DNA of 64,000 bases from UBA1930 sp044348985 (GTDB taxonomy: Bacteria; Bacteroidota; Bacteroidia; Chitinophagales; Chitinophagaceae): positions 28,749 to 92,748 of the forward strand of contig JBIKRV010000014.1 of NCBI GenBank assembly GCA_044348985.1, in the 5' to 3' direction. The notes beneath the pieces are model-generated. The model searched no databases. It saw only the letters and a list, made by a program, of their open reading frames with translations, and was not told the DNA's origin. Of this stretch, positions 41,088-48,394 are shown in pieces; the first letter of the stretch is position 1, and every line of letters begins with the position of its first letter. The translations under genes and the position numbers were made by a program.

Positions 41088-42125
41088 TTAGTCTTTCACA
41101 ATCATATTACACATACGCCATAAAATTCTTGCTGCCACATTGCTGTCCCAATCGTAATCGCCAACACCACTTTCAACCAAATCGAAACCGATAATTGTTT
41201 TACCTGACTGTTTTATCTTTTTAAACAAATACAATACCTGATCTACTTCAAAACCGCCAGGGACAGGGGTTCCAGTGTTAGGACATAACTTAGGATCTAA
41301 ACCATCTACATCAAAACTGATGTACACTTTTTGTGGTAAGTAATCTATAATTTGATCGGCAATTTCTTTCCAAGTAACACCTTCATACATTTTTTCTTTA
41401 ATGGTTTTATCAGTGTAAGTAAAAACCCTGTTGCCTGCACTTATAATGTAATTGTATTCTTCTTCGCAATAATCTCTTACACCTACCTGCATTAACCTAG
41501 TTACAGCAGGAATTTCTTCCAACACATTGTACATAATGCTAGCATGGCTGTATTTAAAATCTTCATAGCCTTTGCGTAAATCTGCATGGGCATCTATTTG
41601 TAAAATTCCAAAATCGGCATGCTGCTCAGCCAATGCTTTTATATACCCAAACGATGTGCTGTGATCTCCACCAATTAGTCCAACCAATTTATTCTTATTC
41701 AATAATTGTTTGGTTTGTTCAAATACCCAATTGTTTAAAAATCGGCTTCCTTCATTAATTTCTTTCAATCCATTACACATAAACTTATTGTTCTCTAAAA
41801 TTTCTCCCTTAGAAATATAATCTATGTACAATTCAGCCTCTTTGCGTAAGTAATCACTCTTCATTAATATTTTACGATCAACTGGCATCATATAAAAACC
41901 TTTTTTCCAGGCCTCTTTACAATCGGCATCAAATAAATCTACCTGTAAGGCTGCATTAAAAATATGTTCAGCTGCTCTTGCAGTTCCTGCATTATAGCTA
42001 ACAGTAACTTCCCAGGGAACAGGAAATAAAATCAGGGTTGCGTCATCTTCAGTAAATGGTAATCCAAAGATATTGTTATTGGGATTACTAACTGAATTAG
42101 GATTAAACTTAGATAAATCAGTCAT
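41088..42125 (-). CDS. Ureohydrolase (arginase/agmatinase/formimidoylglutamase family)
   Basis: This 345-residue dimanganese hydrolase shows the family metal motifs GGDHSTSFG near residue 140, DAHADLR near residue 163 and SFDVDGLDP near residue 257. It is longer than agmatinases (about 300) through an N-terminal region with LILFPVPWEVTVSYNAGTARA. Substrate choice among arginine, agmatine and formimidoylglutamate cannot be made from sequence alone; Bacteroidota members of this length are often annotated as arginase or agmatinase. No histidine-catabolism gene is adjacent. Confidence 0.85.
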   Translation of the reverse strand: MTDLSKFNPNSVSNPNNNIFGLPFTEDDATLILFPVPWEVTVSYNAGTARAAEHIFNAALQVDLFDADCKEAWKKGFYMMPVDRKILMKSDYLRKEAELYIDYISKGEILENNKFMCNGLKEINEGSRFLNNWVFEQTKQLLNKNKLVGLIGGDHSTSFGYIKALAEQHADFGILQIDAHADLRKGYEDFKYSHASIMYNVLEEIPAVTRLMQVGVRDYCEEEYNYIISAGNRVFTYTDKTIKEKMYEGVTWKEIADQIIDYLPQKVYISFDVDGLDPKLCPNTGTPVPGGFEVDQVLYLFKKIKQSGKTIIGFDLVESGVGDYDWDSNVAARILWRMCNMIVKD

Positions 42126-42293
42126 AAAAATGAATTAAGGTTACCTTTTACAATAATTTTTCTAAAGGAAATGCAAGTTACATGGTATTACCGATTTAAA
42201 TAGGTATAAACCAATAAAAGAGGTTTTTTCAAAAGTAAAAATAAGACTCTGAGAATTGGATGTACGAAAAATTTCGTCATTATCTCTCCGAAT

Positions 42294-42333
42294 AAAAAGA
42301 GGCTGTCTCGGACTTTTGAGACAGCCTCTTTTT
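42294..42333 (-). terminator. Terminator downstream of tRNA-Arg
   Basis: AAAAAGAGGCTGTCTC and GAGACAGCCTCTTTTT form a 16-bp perfect stem with an 8-nt loop, 6 nt from the tRNA 3-prime end. T-runs on both sides make it a good bidirectional terminator. Confidence 0.9.
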
Positions 42334-42339
42334 ATTTTG

Positions 42340-42413
42340 TGACCGCGTTAGGATTCAAACCTAAAACCTTCTGATCCGTAGTCAGATGCTCTATTCAGTT
42401 GAGCTACGCAGCC
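42340..42413 (-). tRNA. tRNA-Arg (anticodon ACG)
   Basis: The minus strand folds into a cloverleaf: acceptor GGCTGCG paired with CGCGGTC (two G-U pairs), D-arm with AGCTCAACTGAATAGAGC, anticodon stem TCTGA/TCAGA enclosing the loop CTACGGA, and a T-arm with GGTTTGAATCC. The anticodon ACG, read as ICG after deamination, decodes CGU, CGC and CGA. The full CCA end is not encoded; the genomic bases after the discriminator A are CAA. Confidence 0.93.
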
Positions 42414-42459
42414 ATTTCCCTTTTTTATCGGGTTGCAAATATAAGAGCCTTATTCGAAT

Positions 42460-43239
42460 TTACAAATCATAAATGCCCGCTGCCGACTTTTCGAGCAATT
42501 TTTTTGGTAAAAGCCAAGCAAAAAATACGGCTAATTTATTTACAAAGCCAGGAATTACTTCAATTTTATTTGCAAACATGCCATCCACAGCAATTTTCGC
42601 AACATCGTTGGGCTGCATGTTAAACTTCGCTGCCATTTTTTGGGCTTTTGCTCCAGTAACACTTGCTCTGTTGGCAAAATCTGTATCCGTTGCTCCTGGA
42701 GCAACAACAGTAACCGAAACCGAAGTATTTTCCAACTCATACCTTAAGCCACGGCTAAAACTTAATATAAAGGCTTTGGTTGCTGCATATACATTTAATC
42801 CTGGCACAGCCTGATAAGATGCTCCACTTGCAATATTCATTATATAAGCTTTCTTTTCTTGCTTCATTGATGGCAATAACAAATAGCTTAATGCAACGGG
42901 TACACACATATTTAACTGCATCATAGCTTCATGTTCTTGTAAACTGTATTTCTCCAATAATCCACTTAATCCATAACCTGCGTTGTTTACAAGAATGTGT
43001 ACTTTAACAGACTGTTGATTGCACCAATCAACAACTTGTTGAGAAGCAGTATTACTGGATAAATCGATTGCTAAATACTTGGCTTCTACTTTATAAGTGT
43101 TGATAATCTCGGCACTAACTTTTTGCAATAATGCTTCATTTCTAGCAACTAATAATACTGGTATATCTCTGCTTGCCAATTCAATTGCAATTGCTTTTCC
43201 AATGCCTTTACTTGCTCCTGTTATTAATGCGTAACTCAT
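42460..43239 (-). CDS. Short-chain dehydrogenase/reductase
   Basis: This 259-residue SDR has TGASKGIGKAIA near residue 8, LVNNAGYGLSG near residue 88 and the catalytic YAATKAF near residue 156. The C-terminal tail (FVNKLAVFFAWLLPKKLLEKSAAGIYDL) is hydrophobic and typical of DltE-like SDRs, so membrane association is possible. The substrate is unknown. Its 5-prime flank contains the terminator of the PhyH gene, so it has its own promoter. Confidence 0.85.
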   Translation of the reverse strand: MSYALITGASKGIGKAIAIELASRDIPVLLVARNEALLQKVSAEIINTYKVEAKYLAIDLSSNTASQQVVDWCNQQSVKVHILVNNAGYGLSGLLEKYSLQEHEAMMQLNMCVPVALSYLLLPSMKQEKKAYIMNIASGASYQAVPGLNVYAATKAFILSFSRGLRYELENTSVSVTVVAPGATDTDFANRASVTGAKAQKMAAKFNMQPNDVAKIAVDGMFANKIEVIPGFVNKLAVFFAWLLPKKLLEKSAAGIYDL

Positions 43240-43254
43240 GAAATATTCATTTAA

Positions 43255-43278
43255 AAAGCCAACAAAAATGTTGGCTTT
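43255..43278 (-). terminator. Terminator after the PhyH gene
   Basis: AAAGCCAACA and TGTTGGCTTT form a 10-bp stem with a 4-nt loop, followed on the minus strand by TTTTTAA. It lies 27 nt past the PhyH stop. Confidence 0.8.
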
Positions 43279-43305
43279 AAAGTTTGTTTGGTATTAGGAA
43301 TGTTG

Positions 43306-44118
43306 TTAATGATGCACTTTGGCTGTGAATTTGTGATAAAAGGGCGTTTTACTTGTTTCATTTTTAGGTTTGTACTTTCCTGTAATGATTGGTATGTACA
43401 TTACCCTTCTTCTGCTTGCTTCTCCCACCAAAGGCGATTGTTTAACCCTATGCCAAGTTCTTCCATCATGTACTGTTAAATCGCCTGCATGAATGTCAAA
43501 TCCAACCTCTTTTGCATCATCGCTATTATCTATAAAATATTTCTTTCCAAAAAGCAGTTTCAACATGTTTTGTTTATGAGTGCCTGGCAAAACTCGTAAT
43601 CCACCATTTTCGAATAAGCAAGTATCTAAATGAATACCTACATTTAGCATAGGCATAATTTTTTGTCCTAGAAATAAATCCCTTGGGCTATCAGTATGCC
43701 ATCCCATTTGTGTGAAGGTGCTGTTGGGCGTATTGATGTAATTATTAATCACCAAGCCATCTTTTTCTTTTTCTCCAATTCGTCCTTCATAAGGGTGAAG
43801 AAAATCTGTTAATGCTTTTAATCGTACATCTTCTAATAATTGATGCAAAGGGTTGCTGTATAAAGAAGAGAAACAAAGTCTTTGTATTGTCAAATTTCCG
43901 GCATCATCTTTACCATACTTTAAAGGAATACCATTTACCTTTTCTTTTTTTTCAGCCAGCCACTCGCTTTCCAATCTTTTCAATTCGCTCAGGTAAACAT
44001 CAACTTTTTCTTTGGTAAGAAAGTTTCTGAAAATGATTACCCCATGCTTATCAAAAAAATCCAATTGTTCTTGTGTAAGGCTTTCACCTAACTCATAATT
44101 ACAATTCCATTTATTCAT
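43306..44118 (-). CDS. Phytanoyl-CoA dioxygenase (PhyH) family protein
   Basis: This 270-residue Fe(II)/2-oxoglutarate oxygenase has the HxD iron motif in GWHTDSPRD near residue 140 and a distal His in HDGRTWHRVKQSP near residue 220, plus RVLPGTHKQNML near residue 183. The substrate is not predictable: members hydroxylate lipids, ectoine, antibiotics and others. There is no partner gene nearby. The start ATG at 44118 gives a normal family N-terminus (FDKHGVIIFRNFL). Confidence 0.85.
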   Translation of the reverse strand: MNKWNCNYELGESLTQEQLDFFDKHGVIIFRNFLTKEKVDVYLSELKRLESEWLAEKKEKVNGIPLKYGKDDAGNLTIQRLCFSSLYSNPLHQLLEDVRLKALTDFLHPYEGRIGEKEKDGLVINNYINTPNSTFTQMGWHTDSPRDLFLGQKIMPMLNVGIHLDTCLFENGGLRVLPGTHKQNMLKLLFGKKYFIDNSDDAKEVGFDIHAGDLTVHDGRTWHRVKQSPLVGEASRRRVMYIPIITGKYKPKNETSKTPFYHKFTAKVHH

Positions 44119-44265
44119 CCTTACTTAATTAAATGTCTTTAACAATGTAATGTTAAGAAATTATTACAAAAATGTAAAGATAATGTGATTGAAAAAAGTA
44201 GAAAGACATTTTTTTGAAGGATAATTAAACAATCCTGTCACATTTTTCTCTATAAATTGCAGCCT

Positions 44266-45378
44266 ATGAGGTTGCTCGGTTATTTTTTTTGTATAAAAAA
44301 TAGAACTTTATTGATTATTGTATTGATGCCATTATATATTATGGCTCAACATGATACAAGCCATTCTTCCAAAAAAGTCCATAGTATTTTACTGCCACTG
44401 GTTACTAAATCTATTGAAACCAATTGGTCTTTTGGTTTGGCGTCGATTTCTACATTTAAAATTTCAAAAAAAGACACCGTTAGTAGAACATCTAATGTAG
44501 AAGCTATAGCTATTTACTCACTCAAAAAACAATTTGTAGCAGTTATAAATGGCAATCAATATTTTAAAAATGAAAAATTGATTTTGACTGAACAAATTTC
44601 ATATAGTTCATTTCCCGATAAATTTTGGGGTATTGGCAATAAAACCCCCTCAAAAGCAGAAGAGTCGTATTCTTTTCAACAATATTTTATCTACGCCCAT
44701 TTAATGAGAAACCTTGGCAATAAATTATTTATTGGCGGATTGGCCGAGTTTCAAAATGTAATGCAACTTAAGTACCAGCAAGGCGGATTATTTGATAAAG
44801 ACAATGTGGCTGGTAGAAATGGCTATCGTAGTGCAGGGTTGGGAGTTAGCCTCACCTATGACAAAAGAAATCATGCATTTGCTCCCAATAAAGGAACATT
44901 TGCCCAAGTTTTTTTTACCGAATACAACCAACTTTTTGGTTCTTCTTATAGTTTCTCAACTTTAGTTGTAGACATAAGAAAATACCTGCCTATTGGTAAA
45001 ACCCAAGTATTGGCTTTGCAAACCTATAGTCTAAACAATATTGGAAACGAAATACCTATTAGAAACCTTGCTTCATTAGGTGGTGCTAACAGCATGAGAG
45101 GGTATTACAATGGTAGATTCAGAGACCATGATTTGTTGGTGTTTCAATCGGAATATAGAATGCATATTTGGAAACGTTTTGGGCTGGCTGCATTTGCTGG
45201 CCTTGGCAGTGTTGCAAATAATGTGAATGAATACTCTTTTAAAAATATTAAATACAGTTTTGGCGGAGGATTGAGATTTGCTTTAAACAAATCTGAAAGG
45301 TTGAATTTACGAATTGATTATGGTATTGGAAGCAACAACAATAAGGGTTTATACTTTCAAATTGGAGAAGCTTTTTAA
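44266..45378 (+). CDS. BamA/TamA-family outer-membrane barrel protein (surface antigen D15)
   Basis: This 370-residue protein has a signal peptide (LLIIVLMPLYIMAQ) and a predicted 16-strand barrel with alternating hydrophobic residues. LGVSLTYDKRNHAFAPNKGTF near residue 200 and LGGANSMRGYYNGRFRD near residue 285 are the D15 barrel signature with the conserved RGY motif of BamA/TamA/Omp85. POTRA domains are absent, so it is a short Omp85-like barrel. I chose the ATG at 44266 rather than the TTG at 44257. Its 3-prime end overlaps the convergent PAP2-like gene by 30 nt. Confidence 0.83.
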   Translation: MRLLGYFFCIKNRTLLIIVLMPLYIMAQHDTSHSSKKVHSILLPLVTKSIETNWSFGLASISTFKISKKDTVSRTSNVEAIAIYSLKKQFVAVINGNQYFKNEKLILTEQISYSSFPDKFWGIGNKTPSKAEESYSFQQYFIYAHLMRNLGNKLFIGGLAEFQNVMQLKYQQGGLFDKDNVAGRNGYRSAGLGVSLTYDKRNHAFAPNKGTFAQVFFTEYNQLFGSSYSFSTLVVDIRKYLPIGKTQVLALQTYSLNNIGNEIPIRNLASLGGANSMRGYYNGRFRDHDLLVFQSEYRMHIWKRFGLAAFAGLGSVANNVNEYSFKNIKYSFGGGLRFALNKSERLNLRIDYGIGSNNNKGLYFQIGEAF

Positions 45379-46002
45379 TGCCGATGTAGTAACTTTTTTA
45401 GCCAATAAAAAAACTAGAAAAGTAAATATTGGTGCAGCAATAACATCTATCGAATAGTGTACGTGTTGTACCAAAATCAATACACCTATGGCTATTGAAG
45501 ACAGCAGTGTAACTAGTTTATCCCACTTTTTTTGCAAGCATAAAAACATTAAAAATTGTGTTGCAGTATGGCCAGAATAAAATAAATCTTTGGTAATGAA
45601 CTTACTGCCATAAAAAGTATTGCTCAATGGATCTTTTAATTCAATCAATCCTTTTGGAGGGTTCAATGGAAGCGATAAAATTGAAATAAACCGAGATAAG
45701 CTTAAAAAAATAAATCCCCATAAAAATATCAAAAATATTTGTGGCTGCTGAATGCATCTTATAATTGTTAACAAGGCCATTGACCAGATAATTGCAAATA
45801 CAATATTAGAAACATTTGCTGCAGGTATTAAATTTAAAAAAGGATCATTCAATGTGTAACCTTCTCTTTGTTCTATATAGTTAAAGAAAAAAGGAAATAG
45901 AATAAGAATAAGTACCAACACTAAAACACCAGCAATAGTTAACTGTTTAAATTTAGGCTGAGTCCATGCCAATTTCCAATACGCTTTAAAGCCACTGTTC
46001 AT
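45349..46002 (-). CDS. PAP2-like membrane phosphatase/transferase
   Basis: This 217-residue inner-membrane protein has six hydrophobic segments and the PAP2_C signature: FYSGHTATQFLMFLC near residue 133 and HVHYSIDVIAAP near residue 185, supplying the catalytic histidines and aspartate seen in sphingomyelin-synthase-like and lipid phosphatase enzymes. A lipid head-group substrate is likely but unnamed. I chose the ATG at 46002; the frame is open to 46059. Its stop lies inside the end of the convergent barrel gene. Confidence 0.75.
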   Translation of the reverse strand: MNSGFKAYWKLAWTQPKFKQLTIAGVLVLVLILILFPFFFNYIEQREGYTLNDPFLNLIPAANVSNIVFAIIWSMALLTIIRCIQQPQIFLIFLWGFIFLSLSRFISILSLPLNPPKGLIELKDPLSNTFYGSKFITKDLFYSGHTATQFLMFLCLQKKWDKLVTLLSSIAIGVLILVQHVHYSIDVIAAPIFTFLVFLLAKKVTTSALKSFSNLKV

Positions 46003-46044
46003 AGTGCAATAATATTTCTTTTCTGAATTGCATTTATTGAGAAA

Positions 46045-46073
46045 AGAAAACCTCTGCAAAATATTCCAGAGGT
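46045..46073 (-). terminator. Terminator after nagB
   Basis: ACCTCTG and CAGAGGT form a 7-bp stem with a 10-nt loop, followed on the minus strand by TTTCTTTTC. It begins about 30 nt past the nagB stop. Confidence 0.7.
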
Positions 46074-46103
46074 AATGGTTTAGTATTAGGAACTATTTTT
46101 ATT

Positions 46104-48026
46104 TTAAAAATGCCATCTTACAAATGCTTCCATAGCTGCATATTTAGTTAACCCCAATGCTGCATATAAATTAGCAGTATTTGCATTTCTTTCTTCGGCA
46201 CGTTGCCAAAATTCTCTTGAATCGCTTCCTTGAAATGGTACCATATCTTTTTGAGACTGGTGAATAAAAATGCCAAAACGCTTTTTCATTACCTGATCAG
46301 GGCTCATAGGAATGGCCATTTCTATTTCAGCTATATCCCACTCTTGCCAAGCTCCTTTATACATCCACACATAACAATTATTTACCCACTCTTCTCCTTG
46401 TGCTTTTAAACGTTTAATACTTTCGAAAACAACATCTAAACATACTTTATGAGTACCATGTGGATCAGCTAAATCACCTGCACAAAAAATTTGATTGGGC
46501 TGCAACTTTTGCAATAACTCCATAGTTATTAAAACATCCTCCTCGCCCATTGGTTTCTTTTCAATGGTTCCTGTTTCATAAAAAGGTAGGTTTTGAAAGT
46601 GAGCCCTGTCATCTGTAAGACCTGCATAACGGCAGGTGGCTTTTGCTTCACATCTTCTTATTAAACCCTTGATAGCTCTTATTTCATTGGTATCTCTATC
46701 ATTTGTTTTTTTAGTTGCTAAAAATTTTCTGGCATCATTTAAAATTTGCTGGCTGGTTTTATTATCTATGCCAAACATATCTTCGAACCCAACAGCAAAG
46801 TCTAAAAACCTTGTAACAAACTCATCAGTTACTGCAATATTTCCACTTGTTTGATAGGCTACATGCACTTCATGCCCTTGGTCGTGTAAACGCATGAAGG
46901 TTCCCCCCATACTAATAATATCATCATCGGGATGTGGAGAAAAAATTATACAACGTTTAGGATGTGGTGTGCTTCTTTCAGGGTGGTTTGGAATAATAGC
47001 ATCTGGCTTACCTCCAGGCCAACCTGTAATGCTATCTCTAAGCATGTAATATACCTGTAGATTAATCTCATAAGCATCACCTTTCTCCACCAGTAAATCA
47101 CTTAATCCACATTCATTATAATCGTGTGTAGTAAGGCTTAAAATTGGTTTACCTAGTTTTAAAGACATGTTCACTACTGCACGTTTAATCATGCTGTCTG
47201 TCCACTCACATTCCCCAGTTAACCAAGGACTTTTAATTCGGGTAAGTTCAGTTGCAGCAGTATTATCTATTACAAAAGTACAATCGTTGTGTTGCTGTAA
47301 AATGCTTGCTGGTATTTGTTCTGTAACATTGCCTTCAACACTTTTAGCAATTATTGGAGCTTTCATACCCCAAGCCATCAGCAAAATTTTCTTAGCCTTC
47401 ATAATGGTGCTAATGCCCATTGTTATTGCCATACGTGGCACTTGCGAAATATTTTGAAACTCAAAACTATTTGCAATTCGGGTACTGTTATCTAAAGAAG
47501 TGATTCTAGCTTTTGAAAATATGCTACTGCCTGGTTCATTAAAACCAATATGACCATTATTACCTATTCCCAAAACCTGCAAATCAATACCGCCAACTGC
47601 GTCAATTAATTGTTCGTACTTATGGCAATGCTTTTTTACATCTTCTTTTAATAGCTCACCATTAGGAATATGAATATTGCTTTTATCAATATCTACATGA
47701 TTAAATAAATGTCGATGCATAAAACTCCAGTAACTCTGAAATGCATTTCGTTCTAAAGGGTAATATTCATCTAGGTTAAAGGTGATTACATTTTTAAAAC
47801 TTAGGCCTTCTTCTCTATGCATTCTTACCAACTCTGCATACATGCTAATTGGTGTTGAACCTGTTGCTAAACCAAGTACACAATCTTCACTTTTTGATTG
47901 TTTTTCTCTTATAAGTTTAGCGATCTCTGTAGCTACGAATAATGAACCTTGTTTTGACGTTTCAAAAATTTTTACTGGTATCTTTTCGAAGCTGTCAGTT
48001 AGGTCGATTTCTAATTTTTGCTGCAT
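46104..48026 (-). CDS. nagB: Glucosamine-6-phosphate deaminase fused to a PIG-L/LmbE deacetylase-like domain
   Basis: This 640-residue protein joins NagB (about 1-290) to a second domain. The NagB part has GLATGSTPISMY near residue 52 and LGIGNNGHIGFNEPGS near residue 152, and converts glucosamine-6-phosphate to fructose-6-phosphate and ammonia. The second domain starts RCIIFSPHPDDDIISMGGTF near residue 365, the PIG-L/LmbE zinc motif (HPDD), with GDLADPHGTHKVC near residue 545 supplying a further ligand. The fused form is typical of Bacteroidota and may couple deacetylation of GlcNAc-6-P to deamination, though this is not shown. The ATG at 48026 is supported by a promoter at 48048-48055 that overlaps the alternative TTG start at 48050. 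Confidence 0.92.
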   Translation of the reverse strand: MQQKLEIDLTDSFEKIPVKIFETSKQGSLFVATEIAKLIREKQSKSEDCVLGLATGSTPISMYAELVRMHREEGLSFKNVITFNLDEYYPLERNAFQSYWSFMHRHLFNHVDIDKSNIHIPNGELLKEDVKKHCHKYEQLIDAVGGIDLQVLGIGNNGHIGFNEPGSSIFSKARITSLDNSTRIANSFEFQNISQVPRMAITMGISTIMKAKKILLMAWGMKAPIIAKSVEGNVTEQIPASILQQHNDCTFVIDNTAATELTRIKSPWLTGECEWTDSMIKRAVVNMSLKLGKPILSLTTHDYNECGLSDLLVEKGDAYEINLQVYYMLRDSITGWPGGKPDAIIPNHPERSTPHPKRCIIFSPHPDDDIISMGGTFMRLHDQGHEVHVAYQTSGNIAVTDEFVTRFLDFAVGFEDMFGIDNKTSQQILNDARKFLATKKTNDRDTNEIRAIKGLIRRCEAKATCRYAGLTDDRAHFQNLPFYETGTIEKKPMGEEDVLITMELLQKLQPNQIFCAGDLADPHGTHKVCLDVVFESIKRLKAQGEEWVNNCYVWMYKGAWQEWDIAEIEMAIPMSPDQVMKKRFGIFIHQSQKDMVPFQGSDSREFWQRAEERNANTANLYAALGLTKYAAMEAFVRWHF

Positions 48027-48047
48027 AGTTTGCGTTATTTTGCTGCA

Positions 48048-48055
48048 CAAATATA
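48048..48055 (-). promoter_or_regulatory. nagB -7 promoter element
   Basis: The minus strand reads TATATTTG, a perfect TAnnTTTG, about 20 nt before the ATG at 48026. A clear -33 TTTG is not seen. Transcription from here would start inside the upstream TTG frame and so rules that start out. Confidence 0.65.
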
Positions 48056-48114
48056 TCTTTTATGCAGTTATTTGCAGAATTAGTTTTTAAAAAAAATTAA
48101 AAACTATAAAAAAA

Positions 48115-48136
48115 GACCCTCATAGACATGAAGGTC
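48115..48136 (-). terminator. Hairpin with T-run on the minus strand
   Basis: GACCCTCAT and ATGAAGGTC form an imperfect 9-bp stem followed on the minus strand by TTTTTTT. It may be a second terminator for the receptor gene, 259 nt downstream of its stop. Confidence 0.6.
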
Positions 48137-48353
48137 GGTTTTATTCCTATAAACACATGAGAGAAAACTTTTGTGAAGAGCATTTCACTGAATCGGATGA
48201 TTTTGAGTTAAACGCTACTGCAAGTTGTGTGTATTTGGGTCGGTTTATACTCAATTCTTGTATAAACGGAACTATTTTAATTTTGATGGAATGCAGTAAA
48301 ATTTTAGAACTGATGAACGGAATTTAATGCTTACCAAAGGTGTTATTTGTTAA

Positions 48354-48386
48354 AGTGAAGCAGTAAAATTTATATACTGCTTCACT
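48354..48386 (-). terminator. Hairpin after the TonB receptor gene
   Basis: AGTGAAGCAGTA and TACTGCTTCACT form a 12-bp stem, 8 nt past the receptor stop. Only three T residues follow on the minus strand, so efficiency is uncertain. Confidence 0.65.
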
Positions 48387-48394
48387 GTAGTATA

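Larger units (their letters stand above)
48027..48394. other. Gap between nagB and the TonB receptor gene
   Basis: There is no gene. It holds the nagB promoter and two hairpins that probably end the receptor transcript, at 48115-48136 and 48354-48386. The middle, about 48145-48345, shows nothing recognisable. Confidence 0.55.

Noticed and set aside
48030..48050. TTG start extending NagB by eight residues
   Set aside because: It overlaps the TATATTTG promoter element, and the ATG at 48026 gives the usual N-terminus.
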